Numbered from the stretch's first letter, positions 25,539-34,729 are shown. The stretch: DNA of 64,000 nt from Kaistella faecalis (GCF_019195395.1 NZ_CP078067.1:1193783-1257782); one strand, 5' to 3'. Notes: a model not told the origin generated them from the sequence alone. Numbers and translations: made by a program.

Positions 25539-28500
25539 TTATTTCGAGAGAATCCTCTCTAAAACCGCATTCACCTCATCCACATGCTGCACATTTTCTT
25601 TGCGCATCATCAGCTGATTACCGTCCGCGGAATGCTTCTCCTTCAAAGTAGCATCCTTCGGATTCTGACTTAAATAGGAAATGATATGCCTGAACTTTTC
25701 GCTCTGGTAAAATTTGTCCTGAGGATTTGGCGGAAAATATCCGAGGAAAATCCCGGTTTTAACGACGATTTTATCGAAGCCAATTTCTGCGGCAATCCAT
25801 TTTAATTCTACCGATTTCAGAAGGTTTCTGGCTTCAGAAGGCAATTTACCGAAACGGTCTGTCAGTTCGTTTTCAAATTTCTGCAGATCTTCCTTATTCT
25901 GAACTTCGGCCAGTTTCTGATAAAGCGAAAGTCTTTCTTCTATACTCTGAACATAGGAATCTGGCAGCATCAATTCAAGATCCGTATCAATATTGACTTC
26001 TTTAGTTGATTTAAAGAGTTTTTTACGGTCTTCTTCATTTTCAAATAGTTCGCCGAATTCTTCATCATTCTGTAATTCTTCGAGCGCTTCCTGCATGATT
26101 TTCTGGTAGGTATCAAAGCCCATTTCATTGATGAATCCACTCTGTTCTCCGCCAAGCAAATCTCCTGCACCGCGGATTTCCAGATCTTTCATCGCAATCT
26201 GAAAACCGCTTCCGAGATCTGAAAACTGTTCGATTGCTTCCAGTCTTTTCCTGGCATCCGAAGTCATCATATCAAACGGCGGCGTAATGAGATAACAGAA
26301 TGCTTTCCTGTTGCTACGACCAACCCTTCCACGCATCTGGTGCAAATCTGCCATTCCGAAACGCTGCGCATCATTGATGAAAATCGTATTTGCATTCGGA
26401 ACGTCCACACCACTTTCTACAATCGTTGTGGAAACCAAAACGTCGTATTTTCCTTCCATAAAATCCAGAACATTACGTTCAAGCTGCTTGCCTTCCATCT
26501 GGCCGTGACCGGTAATCACTTTTGCATCGGGAACCAACCTTTGAATAAGTCCTGCAATATCTTTAAGATTTTCGATTCTGTTGTTGATGAAATACACCTG
26601 CCCATCACGCTGAATTTCATAAGAAACTGCGTCCCGAATCACTTCTTCGCTGAAACCGATAATGCTTGTATCAACCGGCTGGCGGTTTGGCGGCGGTGTT
26701 TTAATGACGGACAAATCGCGCGCGGCCATTAACGAAAACTGCAGTGTTCTCGGAATTGGAGTCGCGGTTAAGGTAAGGGTATCGATGTTATTCTTTAAGG
26801 TTTTGAGTTTATCTTTTACTGAAACGCCAAATTTATGTTCTTCATCAATAATTAAAAGCCCTAAATCTTTGAACTTCACCGAACTTCCCACCAACTGATG
26901 CGTCCCGATGACGATATCAACTTTTCCGTCTTCCAGTCCTTTCAGCGTTTCCGCTTTTTGTTTCGCGGTTCGGAAGCGGTTCATGTAGGAAATATTCACC
27001 GGAAAGTCCTTCAGTCTTTCCTTAAAACTCCGGTAATGCTGAAATGCCAGAATCGTTGTCGGAACCAAAATCGCAACCTGTTTCCCGTCAGTTGCCGCTT
27101 TGAAAGCAGCTCTTACTGCAATTTCTGTTTTCCCGAAACCTACGTCGCCACAGATCAGACGATCCATCACGGTATCATTTTCCATGTCTTTTTTTACGTC
27201 GACGGTCGCCTTCTCCTGATCAGGCGTGTCTTCGTAAATAAAACTGGCTTCGAGTTCGTTCTGGAGATAAGTGTCCGGGGTGAAAGCAAAACCTTTGGCA
27301 GTTTTCCGCTGCGCATACAACCTTATTAAGTCGAAAGCGATCTGCTTTACTTTGGCTTTTGTTTTCTGTTTTAAGGATTTCCAGGCGGGAGAACCGAGTT
27401 TACTCAACACGATTTCGCGACCGTCGGGGCCATTATATTTTGAGATCTTATGAAGCGAATGAATGCTTACATACAGTAAATCTCCGTTTTTGTAAACGAG
27501 TTTAAAACATTCCTGAACTTTCCCATTGTTGTTCACTTTCACCAATCCCATGAATTTCCCAATTCCGTGATCGATGTGCGTGATGTAATCGCCCACTTTC
27601 ATCTGCATCAAATCCTTCAGTGTGAGCTGTTCAGATTTGGCGAAAGTATTCTTCGATTTGAATCTTTGATAACGGTCGAAAATCTGGTGATCGGTATACA
27701 CCGATATTTTATGGTCAAGATCCAGAAACCCTTCATGCAGTTCAGATTTAAAGGATTTAAAAGGTAATTCCTGCTCACCAAAACCGAAACTTCCCAATTC
27801 TTCAAAGATGGATTCAAGTCTTTCCTTTTGTTTTTCTGTGGAAAAAGAAATCCAGATATCATAATCGGAATCGCGTTTTTCAACCAAATCCTCAATGAGA
27901 AGTTCAAAGTTTTTATGAAAAGTCGGCTGCGGGGTTTGATTAATCTGAACGGTGAAATTATCCGGAATCCGTAATTCTTCTAAGGTGAAATCAATGCTTC
28001 TGAATTTCTGATAGTCCTTCAGCAAATCCTCATCTGTTAAAAAGAGTTCGGCCGGCGCTCTGTGACTGATTTCTTTGCTCAGCGTTTCAAATCTTTCTTC
28101 GGCTTTCGCGTAGAAATCTCGGTTTTTCTTTACGCCTAAAAAAGCGTTTTTAGAAACAACGAAACTGTCTTTCGGTAAAAGTTCAAACAGAGAAACTTTA
28201 TTTCCGGAAACCGCGAAATTCATATTCGAAACCAACTGAAATTCATTTACTTTTCCGTTGGTTAGCTGGGTTTCAATGTTGAAGGTTTTGATGCTTTCGA
28301 TCTCGTTTCCGAAAAACGTAATTCGGTAAGGTTCTTCATTCGAGTATGAAAAAACATCTACAATGCCTCCGCGCACAGAAAACTCACCGGGCTCCGAAAC
28401 AAAATCTGTTAAGTTGAAATTGAACTGCTGCAGCAATTCTTCTGTAAAATCAAAGTCTAAACTTTCGCCTACTTTAATCTGATGAGAAATCGCTTTGAAG

Positions 28501-28919
28501 TCTTCTTTTTTCAGGACTTTCTCCGACAATGCTGAAAATCCGGCAACGATTACTTTTGGTCTTTTTGCGGAGTTCAACTTGTTCAGCACTTCAGTTCTAA
28601 GGACGAGATTTGCATTCTGGGTTTTCTCGATCTGGTAAGGCTCCAAATGAGTTGCCGGGAAATAAAGAATGTTCTCCTTACCCAATAAGTCCTCCATTTC
28701 GGAAGTCACATAAAGTGATTCTTCCTTATCCTCAATAAGATACAGTATGGTTTTCTTTTGCGTAAGAAATAATTCTGCCGCAAAAACTGAGGGCGACGAA
28801 CCGGCAAATCCTTTCACAGAGATGTGCTGATGTGTTTCTATATTCTTAAAGATTTCTCTGCCGAATTCGTTTCGCAACATATCGGGAAGAAAAGTTTCGT
28901 GTATGGCTTTTAACTGCAT
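25539..28919 (-). CDS. mfd: Transcription-repair coupling factor Mfd
   Basis: 1126 residues, normal length. Mfd removes RNA polymerase stalled at DNA lesions and recruits UvrA. Domains in order: UvrB-like N-terminal part, the RNA-polymerase-interacting CarD-like segment (MKVGDYITHIDHGIGKFMGL), the RecG-type motor with Walker A GDVGFGKTE, the DEEH box and TATPIPRTLQ, motif VI region QMRGRVGRSNRKA, and the C-terminal TRCF domain. The canonical DEEQRFG is DEEHKFG here. It is followed by no gene in the same direction except the separate lipoprotein-pth pair. Confidence 0.97.
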   Translation of the reverse strand: MQLKAIHETFLPDMLRNEFGREIFKNIETHQHISVKGFAGSSPSVFAAELFLTQKKTILYLIEDKEESLYVTSEMEDLLGKENILYFPATHLEPYQIEKTQNANLVLRTEVLNKLNSAKRPKVIVAGFSALSEKVLKKEDFKAISHQIKVGESLDFDFTEELLQQFNFNLTDFVSEPGEFSVRGGIVDVFSYSNEEPYRITFFGNEIESIKTFNIETQLTNGKVNEFQLVSNMNFAVSGNKVSLFELLPKDSFVVSKNAFLGVKKNRDFYAKAEERFETLSKEISHRAPAELFLTDEDLLKDYQKFRSIDFTLEELRIPDNFTVQINQTPQPTFHKNFELLIEDLVEKRDSDYDIWISFSTEKQKERLESIFEELGSFGFGEQELPFKSFKSELHEGFLDLDHKISVYTDHQIFDRYQRFKSKNTFAKSEQLTLKDLMQMKVGDYITHIDHGIGKFMGLVKVNNNGKVQECFKLVYKNGDLLYVSIHSLHKISKYNGPDGREIVLSKLGSPAWKSLKQKTKAKVKQIAFDLIRLYAQRKTAKGFAFTPDTYLQNELEASFIYEDTPDQEKATVDVKKDMENDTVMDRLICGDVGFGKTEIAVRAAFKAATDGKQVAILVPTTILAFQHYRSFKERLKDFPVNISYMNRFRTAKQKAETLKGLEDGKVDIVIGTHQLVGSSVKFKDLGLLIIDEEHKFGVSVKDKLKTLKNNIDTLTLTATPIPRTLQFSLMAARDLSVIKTPPPNRQPVDTSIIGFSEEVIRDAVSYEIQRDGQVYFINNRIENLKDIAGLIQRLVPDAKVITGHGQMEGKQLERNVLDFMEGKYDVLVSTTIVESGVDVPNANTIFINDAQRFGMADLHQMRGRVGRSNRKAFCYLITPPFDMMTSDARKRLEAIEQFSDLGSGFQIAMKDLEIRGAGDLLGGEQSGFINEMGFDTYQKIMQEALEELQNDEEFGELFENEEDRKKLFKSTKEVNIDTDLELMLPDSYVQSIEERLSLYQKLAEVQNKEDLQKFENELTDRFGKLPSEARNLLKSVELKWIAAEIGFDKIVVKTGIFLGYFPPNPQDKFYQSEKFRHIISYLSQNPKDATLKEKHSADGNQLMMRKENVQHVDEVNAVLERILSK

Positions 28920-29002
28920 TCTTTAATTAAAATTTAAACCGTTTCGTAAAAAAACAAACGGCAAAAACGATTTCGGGAAATTCCGAAACCGTTCTGAATG
29001 CA

Positions 29003-29010
29003 CAAATTTA
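29003..29010 (-). promoter_or_regulatory. TAnnTTTG promoter box for mfd
   Basis: TAAATTTG on the minus strand with TTTA 19 bases further upstream, so close to the two-box consensus. It gives a leader of about 75-80 bases. The 28920-29193 gap otherwise holds only AT-rich sequence and short imperfect inverted repeats around 28939-28961. Confidence 0.55.
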
Positions 29011-29193
29011 AGGTATATTTCTGAGAATGTAAATTTTACCTCGAATTACAGAAAAGCTATTTTTTAATCTCTTAAAAAATAAAATCCATATCATTTTGAA
29101 AAATATTGCTAATTAAAGTTAAAACAAATCAATTATGAGTTGATGGCATAATGTTTGAAAAAACCCACAACATTAACATTTAAAAAAAGTATT

Positions 29194-29622
29194 ATGAAAA
29201 TTACAAACTTAAAATCAAAGAAAAATTCAACATTCAAAAATGCAGTTAGATTTCTGGGTATTTTGATGCTGGTATTCTCAGTCACCTTACTTACATCCTG
29301 TAGCCGCGATGACGATCCAGCCGACAACGATTTCTTTGCAGGAACCTACAACGGAAGTATTTCTTATAACGACGGCACAACTTCCATTTCGAAAGATAAC
29401 GGTAGCGTTTTTGTAACCAAAATTGCTAGCGGTACAAAGTATAATTTCAGATTTTCTGATGGAATTCCAGATCTTAATGGCGTTGAGTTCGAAAAAACGG
29501 GTGATAACACCTTGGTAATGGTTGGCTCCAGTGCGACCTCATATATCAGAATCGATAATAAAGACCTTAAAATTCTTTATTCCAAAGACGGAAAAACCTG
29601 GACAGCAAATGCGGTAAGATAA
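29194..29622 (+). CDS. Small predicted lipoprotein, function unknown
   Basis: 142 residues from the ATG at 29194 (MKITNLKSKK). A TTG-started frame extends 13 residues further upstream but adds nothing recognisable. The lipobox is LLTSC with Cys36, followed by an acidic SRDDDPADND spacer, which in Bacteroidota can act as a surface-export signal. The rest is a small beta-rich domain (AGTYNGSISYNDG, KYNFRFSDG). A strong terminator follows at 29645. Function unknown. Confidence 0.7.
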   Translation: MKITNLKSKKNSTFKNAVRFLGILMLVFSVTLLTSCSRDDDPADNDFFAGTYNGSISYNDGTTSISKDNGSVFVTKIASGTKYNFRFSDGIPDLNGVEFEKTGDNTLVMVGSSATSYIRIDNKDLKILYSKDGKTWTANAVR

Positions 29623-29644
29623 CCTTATCTTCATATAAAATGCG

Positions 29645-29674
29645 AACTGCTTCAATTTTATTGAGGCAGTTTTT
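29645..29674 (+). terminator. Rho-independent terminator
   Basis: Eleven-base-pair stem (29645-29655 with 29661-29671, one G-U pair), five-base loop, then a T run. It ends the lipoprotein transcript. Confidence 0.8.
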
Positions 29675-29698
29675 GTATTTTTAAAAAAATATTTTCTG

Positions 29699-30076
29699 AT
29701 GAAAGTAAAACTCAGTGTCGTTCCGGTTTTATTGTTTAACGCACTTTTTTTTCAGAGCTGCAATACTGACTCAAATGAAAATCCCCGCGCCTATGCAGAA
29801 GGAAAAGTAGTGTCCGCGGCCGTAAATTACAACACATTTTTTTTTAGAATCAAAAGCGACAACATAATTGTTGCAGAAACAATGCTGGAATCCGGCGGGG
29901 AATTCAAAGTTTCCGGACCCATTGGGAATTCTGGATTTTCACTTATTTCTACAGACAAAATTAAATCCTTCAATACAGAAAAATCCGGCCTCAGCTTATC
30001 CAACGACGGTTTCAAAATCGATGTTCCGGCGGGAATTACCTATATAAAGTTTAACGAAATCGTGCTTGAGAAATGA
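29699..30076 (+). CDS. Small lipoprotein of a duplicated two-gene module (copy 1)
   Basis: 125 residues. A signal peptide ends in LFFQSC with Cys21, then a beta-sandwich-like domain with AYAEGKVV, VAETMLESGGEFKVSGP. The fold resembles a carboxypeptidase-regulatory-like or transthyretin-like domain, but this is only a reading of the pattern. Its TGA overlaps the ATG of the following barrel gene (ATGA). A paralogous pair lies directly downstream (30714-31672). Function unknown; probably anchored in the outer membrane. Confidence 0.68.
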   Translation: MKVKLSVVPVLLFNALFFQSCNTDSNENPRAYAEGKVVSAAVNYNTFFFRIKSDNIIVAETMLESGGEFKVSGPIGNSGFSLISTDKIKSFNTEKSGLSLSNDGFKIDVPAGITYIKFNEIVLEK

Positions 30077-30672
30077 GAATATTGCTTCTATTAATGATGT
30101 TTACGTCCGCTATTCTGTCCTCTCAAAAGAAAAAAGGTTTGGATGTAGTTTCGAATATCGATGTAAAGGTTTTGGCGATGAAACCATTGGGAAACAATTC
30201 TCTCGCAAAGAATCTTCAGCCCTTCTACGGATTCGGATTTGGCGGAAATTTAATGACACCGATTAATTTTGGGATTGGTCTGGATTACAGTGAACTGTTC
30301 TCGAACGTGAAATATGGCGAGCGGAATTTATACGGCAATATCGGTTCGCCAAGAATGACTGTTGTGGATGTATTTTTAACCCACCGAGAAAACATTTCGG
30401 ATGATTTTATGGTCGAGGAAATGGCAGGATTCAGTTATTACCGCCTTACCAATCTATATCTGGACAAGAGCGAAAAACTCAAGAACAACGCGATGGGCTT
30501 TCATCTGGGTGGCAAAGCAATTTATACTTTAGACGGACCTCAGCAGGTTTTTGCAGCCTTGAAAGCCAACTTCTACTACGGAAACGTTTACAATGAAAAT
30601 CCCGAGATCCGCAAATATTACAGTAATTCTACATTTTTGAGCCTAAGTGTGGGTTACCGGTATAATTTTTAG
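30073..30672 (+). CDS. Predicted outer-membrane beta-barrel protein (copy 1)
   Basis: 199 residues with an N-terminal signal peptide (MRILLLLMMFTSAILS, cleavage near SQ) and alternating amphipathic strands ending in aromatic YRYNF, the usual barrel end recognised by the BAM complex. Shared segments with the product of 31085-31672 include GSPRMTVVDVF/HSPQLTLFDIY, GFHLGGKAIY/TFFLGGKALY and IRKYYSNST/IQKYYSKAT. Translation is coupled to the lipoprotein by a four-base overlap, suggesting a complex of the two. No known function. Confidence 0.68.
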   Translation: MRILLLLMMFTSAILSSQKKKGLDVVSNIDVKVLAMKPLGNNSLAKNLQPFYGFGFGGNLMTPINFGIGLDYSELFSNVKYGERNLYGNIGSPRMTVVDVFLTHRENISDDFMVEEMAGFSYYRLTNLYLDKSEKLKNNAMGFHLGGKAIYTLDGPQQVFAALKANFYYGNVYNENPEIRKYYSNSTFLSLSVGYRYNF

Positions 30673-30713
30673 CTTTAGTTCCGGTCCAGAAAAACTACTT
30701 CAAAAAACATAAT

Positions 30714-31088
30714 ATGATACACCGCTTTATTCTTTCAACTGTTTTGCCCCTAACTTTTTTAATGTCGCCAAACAGCTGTCAACCGGAATATATCAACAAT
30801 TCCCGAATTTACGTTGAAGGGAAAATAAGTTCATCAAATACGCCGAATATTCCGGTAAAACTTTTTGCTGACGATATTTTAATATCCGAAACACAGACTG
30901 ACGCTTCGGGAAATTTCAAACTGGGCGGACCTGGAACTACCAAGGAAAAATCATTGGTTTTAAACCGGAAAATCGTTGCATTTTCGTCGAATGATCCGGA
31001 GTGCAGACTCGCATACGACTCCTTATCTATTATTCTTCCTGCAAAAAATATCGCTTTTAAATTTCCACAAATACAGCTCGCGCCATGA
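30714..31088 (+). CDS. Small lipoprotein of a duplicated two-gene module (copy 2)
   Basis: 124 residues. Signal peptide with lipid-attachment Cys22 (PNSC), then IYVEGKIS, ISETQTDASGNFKLGGP, the same layout as copy 1 (AYAEGKVV, VAETMLESGGEFKVSGP). The identity is moderate, so the duplication is old or diverged quickly. Its TGA overlaps the ATG of the next gene. Unknown function, probably at the outer membrane together with the barrel. Confidence 0.68.
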   Translation: MIHRFILSTVLPLTFLMSPNSCQPEYINNSRIYVEGKISSSNTPNIPVKLFADDILISETQTDASGNFKLGGPGTTKEKSLVLNRKIVAFSSNDPECRLAYDSLSIILPAKNIAFKFPQIQLAP

Positions 31089-31672
31089 AAAATGTATTAC
31101 TCACTTTTATCTTGATTTCCGGAATCTGTTTTTCTCAGGAAACAAATAAGTTTGCTATTGAGTTTAAAGGGAATACGTTCACCGGCCTGGGCAATAATTT
31201 TGTTGCGGACGGAACCAAGACCTTTACCGGATTTGGGGCAGGCTTCACCGGGACGTTTTATAAAAATTTTGGTTTGGGAATCGAATTCAACAAAGGCTAT
31301 TCCGAAGTTTCAGATGTTTCTGTGTTTGGCGATCTGCACAGTCCGCAGCTTACCCTATTTGATATTTATGCACTTTACCGGTATGATGTGAATCAAAAAC
31401 TGAGTATTGAAGGAAATATCGGCGGCGGATTTTCACAGCTGAAAAGCTATTCAGATTACAGGATTGAGAAATTTACCGAAGGCGGCAACACCTTTTTCCT
31501 CGGCGGAAAAGCATTGTACAGCGTTACCAAAAACAACAGCCTTGTTTTGGTTGCAGGGCCGCGATTCTATTTCATGCACACTTTTACAGAAATGGATGAT
31601 CCAAAAATTCAAAAGTACTACTCCAAAGCTACATTGCTAAATTTTTCTTTAGGTTTAAGACTTTGTTTCTAA
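31085..31672 (+). CDS. Predicted outer-membrane beta-barrel protein (copy 2)
   Basis: 195 residues with signal peptide MKNVLLTFILISGICFSQ and repeated amphipathic strands; it ends LGLRLCF with C-terminal Phe. Paralogue of the product of 30073-30672, sharing the central LGGKALY and the KYYSKAT...LSLG pattern. Four-base overlap with the upstream lipoprotein, as in copy 1. Nothing catalytic is visible; a small channel or structural barrel is as far as the sequence goes. Confidence 0.68.
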   Translation: MKNVLLTFILISGICFSQETNKFAIEFKGNTFTGLGNNFVADGTKTFTGFGAGFTGTFYKNFGLGIEFNKGYSEVSDVSVFGDLHSPQLTLFDIYALYRYDVNQKLSIEGNIGGGFSQLKSYSDYRIEKFTEGGNTFFLGGKALYSVTKNNSLVLVAGPRFYFMHTFTEMDDPKIQKYYSKATLLNFSLGLRLCF

Positions 31673-31679
31673 AAACTTT

Positions 31680-31687
31680 TAAATTTG
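31680..31687 (+). promoter_or_regulatory. TAnnTTTG box four bases before a start codon
   Basis: TAAATTTG, four bases, then the ATG at 31692. Predicts a leaderless transcript for the GH3-type gene. Confidence 0.6.
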
Positions 31688-31691
31688 CCTC

Positions 31692-33191
31692 ATGTTAAAT
31701 TTCATAAAGAAAAAAATTGCTTTAATCTGGGCCAGAAAGCACGTAAAACAAACCGAAAGTTTTAAAAATAACGCTGTTGAAGATCAGGATAAACTCTTGA
31801 TTTCTCTGGTAAAAACCGCTGAAAAAACTTTGTTCGGAAGAGAACATCAGTTTGAGACCATAAAAAATGTTCAGGATTTTCAGAATCAGGTTAAAATTGC
31901 CGATTACGAAGGCTTAAAACCCTATATCGAAAAAGTAAAAAAAGGCCAGCGAAACATTCTCTGGACCGAAACTCCGGAATATTTCGCGAAAACTTCGGGG
32001 ACAACTTCGGGTTCAAAATATATCCCGATCTCAAAAGAAGGAATGCCCTATCAGCTTGCTGCGGCTCAAAGTGCGATCTTCCATTATATCAGTCAGAAAA
32101 ACAATTCAGATTTCGTTTCGGGGAAAATGATTTTCCTTCAGGGAAGTCCCGAGCTGGAAGAAATCAACGGGATAAAAACCGGCAGACTTTCCGGCATTGT
32201 CGCCCATCACATCCCGAATTATCTGCAGAAAAACCGTTTGCCAAGCGAAAAAACCAACCTCCTCGAAGACTGGGAAACTAAAGTGGATGAAATTGTAAAG
32301 GAAACCGAAAAGCAAAACATGACCTTGATTTCGGGAATTCCGCCGTGGCTGATCATGTATTTTGAAAAACTGATCGAAAGAAACGGAAAGAAAATTACCG
32401 AGCTTTTCCCTAATCTTCAGCTCATCATCACAGGCGGCGTCAACTTTGAACCTTACCGCGAAAAAATGAACGAACTTCTGGGAAAACCGGTGGATACGAT
32501 ACAGACATTTCCGGCGAGCGAAGGTTTTTTTGCGTTTCAGGATGATTATCAGAACGAAGGCTTATTGCTTTTAACCAACCACGGAATTTTTTACGAATTC
32601 GTTCCGCTGGAGGAATACGGGAAACCGGAAGCAAAAAGACTCACTTTAAAAGACATTGAACTGCATAAAGATTATGCGCTGATTTTAACCACAAACTCAG
32701 GACTTTGGGCATATTCGATTGGAGATGTTGTAAGATTTATTTCAAAAAGCCCTTACAGGATCGTGGTTTCCGGAAGAACAAAACATTTCACCTCTGCTTT
32801 TGGAGAACACGTTATCGCATTTGAAGTGGAAGAAGCGATGAAAGCAACGGTAGAAAAATTCACGGCACAGATTACTGAATTTCATCTCGCGCCTCAGGTT
32901 AACCCAAAGGAAGGACTGCCTTATCACGAATGGTTTATTGAGTTTGAAAAAGAACCTGCAGATCTGGAAAGTTTCAGAAAGAATCTGGATGATGAGATGC
33001 GGAAACGCAATACCTACTATGATGATTTAATCTCAGGAAATATTCTGCAGCCTCTCATTATTAGCAAACTAAGAAAAAATGCCTTTCAGGATTACGCGAG
33101 ATCTGAAGGAAAACTTGGCGGACAAAACAAAATCCCGAGGCTTGCAAATGACAGAAAAATAGGGGATTTTTTAAGCGGATTTAAATTTTAA
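31692..33191 (+). CDS. GH3 family acyl-adenylating protein
   Basis: 499 residues matching the GH3 family (PF03321), best known from plant enzymes that join amino acids to jasmonate or auxin through an acyl-adenylate. The AMP-binding loop KTSGTTSGSKYIP is at 100-112, and later segments ITGGVNFEPYREKM, FPASEGFFAFQ and YSIGDVVRF fit the acyl-adenylate fold. Bacterial members are common in Bacteroidota but their substrate is, to my knowledge, not established. Isolated gene with its own promoter box and no partner enzyme next to it. Confidence 0.87.
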   Translation: MLNFIKKKIALIWARKHVKQTESFKNNAVEDQDKLLISLVKTAEKTLFGREHQFETIKNVQDFQNQVKIADYEGLKPYIEKVKKGQRNILWTETPEYFAKTSGTTSGSKYIPISKEGMPYQLAAAQSAIFHYISQKNNSDFVSGKMIFLQGSPELEEINGIKTGRLSGIVAHHIPNYLQKNRLPSEKTNLLEDWETKVDEIVKETEKQNMTLISGIPPWLIMYFEKLIERNGKKITELFPNLQLIITGGVNFEPYREKMNELLGKPVDTIQTFPASEGFFAFQDDYQNEGLLLLTNHGIFYEFVPLEEYGKPEAKRLTLKDIELHKDYALILTTNSGLWAYSIGDVVRFISKSPYRIVVSGRTKHFTSAFGEHVIAFEVEEAMKATVEKFTAQITEFHLAPQVNPKEGLPYHEWFIEFEKEPADLESFRKNLDDEMRKRNTYYDDLISGNILQPLIISKLRKNAFQDYARSEGKLGGQNKIPRLANDRKIGDFLSGFKF

Positions 33192-33339
33192 GCCCGAAAT
33201 ACAATGTTGCATCTTTAATTTCTAATAAAATCGTTTTTCTAACCGCCGGAGAATTAATAATCGGCCATTTTTAGCAAAATAAATGCCGCTTATTTAACAT
33301 AATTTTTATAATTTCACCAACTTAATCAAAAATTATAAA

Positions 33340-34296
33340 ATGAAAAAACTTTATGTTGTAGCTGCATCACTTTTTACACTCACAGTTATTAGTGCTCAAA
33401 GTATTAGTGCAGTTTCCGCTAATCAAACTCCTGTACAAAACTCCCAAAGACCCGCAGCCGTTTTATACGAGCAGGTTCCTACTTCAACAAGTGGTATCGT
33501 TTCGGATATTTTATCAAATGGTAATTATGTTATAGCCGCTGACGATTTTACCTTAACAGGTGATGTTTTGGCAAAGAAATTTTCTTTTGTAGGCTTTCAG
33601 AATGCCGCCACACTTCCTACGCTTAACAGAGGAATGCTGATGTATATTTATACTGATAACGGCGGAAAACCTTCAGGTAAACCGGGCGATGCAAATCCAT
33701 ATATTGCCAAAATAGATCTTACGCAAACTTCCACCGCTTTTACCATCACTACTCCTGCAGCCGGTTATTATGTTTATAATGTTGACCTCGTAGAAGCAAT
33801 GGGTGCGGCACCAACACTGGCTTCGGGTACAAAATATTGGGTAGTTTTTGCTCCTAAACTTAACCTTACAGGCTATTCCGCTACAGAAAGATGGAACTGG
33901 ACCGTGGGAACTGTGAATTCGGATTTTGCCAAATTATTGGATCCTTCTGACGCATTTGGCGCAGGTGCAACGGATTGGACTAATATTTCAACATTAACGG
34001 AAGATCCAACCTTTAATGGTTTGGCATTCTCCATCGAAGGTGATAACAATCTGGGAATTACAGAATCATACAGTACGATTAAAGATGTTACCGTAACCCA
34101 GGCTGCGGACGAACTTTATATTTTCACCAAAAACGAAAAGCTGAAATCAGCAGTAATTTACTCAGCCGACGGAAAAATTGTGTTGAAAGGAAACAGTGAT
34201 AAAATTAATATCTCCACTCTGGCCAAAGGGATTTACATCGTAAATGTAACAACTCTTAACGGTAAAACACTGAGTACTAAATTTATTAAGAAATAG
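33340..34296 (+). CDS. Secreted protein with type IX secretion (Por) C-terminal sorting domain
   Basis: 318 residues. Signal peptide MKKLYVVAASLFTLTVISAQ; residues about 45-230 form a beta-rich domain (AADDFTLTGDVLAKKFSFVG, LMYIYTDNGGKPSGKPG) resembling choice-of-anchor or lectin-like folds. The last 75 residues (SAVIYSADGKIVLKG, ISTLAKGIYIVNVTT, STKFIKK) are a type A T9SS sorting domain, so the protein should cross the outer membrane and have this tail removed. Function of the body unknown. No promoter box seen in the 33192-33339 gap. A terminator follows. Confidence 0.83.
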   Translation: MKKLYVVAASLFTLTVISAQSISAVSANQTPVQNSQRPAAVLYEQVPTSTSGIVSDILSNGNYVIAADDFTLTGDVLAKKFSFVGFQNAATLPTLNRGMLMYIYTDNGGKPSGKPGDANPYIAKIDLTQTSTAFTITTPAAGYYVYNVDLVEAMGAAPTLASGTKYWVVFAPKLNLTGYSATERWNWTVGTVNSDFAKLLDPSDAFGAGATDWTNISTLTEDPTFNGLAFSIEGDNNLGITESYSTIKDVTVTQAADELYIFTKNEKLKSAVIYSADGKIVLKGNSDKINISTLAKGIYIVNVTTLNGKTLSTKFIKK

Positions 34297-34318
34297 ATTT
34301 TAACCTCACTAATAAATG

Positions 34319-34349
34319 ATCCGGGCAGTTTTGTCCGGATTATTTTTTT
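34319..34349 (+). terminator. Rho-independent terminator after the T9SS cargo gene
   Basis: Nine-pair stem between 34319-34327 and 34332-34340 (one G-U pair) with a four-base loop, followed by a run of T. Also lies just beyond the end of the SMR gene on the opposite strand. Confidence 0.8.
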
Positions 34350-34386
34350 GAAAACTTCCGTGATTTATGATCAGCCCTGCAATGGG

Positions 34387-34725
34387 TTAATTGCTAACCA
34401 CCTTTAGACCGATTACTGAAGCAATTAAAGTAAATACAAAAAACATGCGCCACAAGGTTACAGGCTCATTGAAAACAAAGATTCCCATAAAAACCGCTCC
34501 TACTGCTCCAATTCCGGTCCATACAGCGTACGCAGTTCCTACAGGAATGGGTTGCGCGCCCAGCGAGATGGCTTTATAAAGCAAAAACATACTCAGAAAA
34601 AGAGAGACCGCAAAGCCTGCCCACCAAAAATAGCTTTCTTTTCCGGTTGTTTCCTGAGCTTTCCCGAGACACATTGCAAATCCGGTTTCAAATAAACCGC
34701 CGATAATAAGGATAATCCAGTTCAT
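34387..34725 (-). CDS. Small multidrug resistance (SMR) family transporter, possibly guanidinium-exporter type
   Basis: 112 residues, four membrane helices. The essential membrane-embedded glutamate is Glu13 (GGLFETGFA), and the loop motif PVGTAYAVWTGIGAVG is the SMR signature. SMR proteins form dimers that exchange protons for cationic drugs or guanidinium. The GTAYAVWTGIG segment occurs in both EmrE and SugE/Gdx groups; the LFETGFAMCLGKA N-terminus leans towards the Gdx group, without certainty. A TACCTTTG box lies four bases before the ATG. Divergent to the MFS gene. Confidence 0.87.
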   Translation of the reverse strand: MNWIILIIGGLFETGFAMCLGKAQETTGKESYFWWAGFAVSLFLSMFLLYKAISLGAQPIPVGTAYAVWTGIGAVGAVFMGIFVFNEPVTLWRMFFVFTLIASVIGLKVVSN

Positions 34726-34729
34726 TTTT

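Noticed and set aside
26340-27329. Several plus-strand frames opposite mfd
   Set aside because: They are antisense shadows of a fully conserved Mfd reading frame and show no recognisable protein motifs.
28920-29193. Small RNA in the mfd upstream gap
   Set aside because: Only the mfd promoter box and imperfect inverted repeats are visible; no terminator hairpin with a T run marks a separate transcript.
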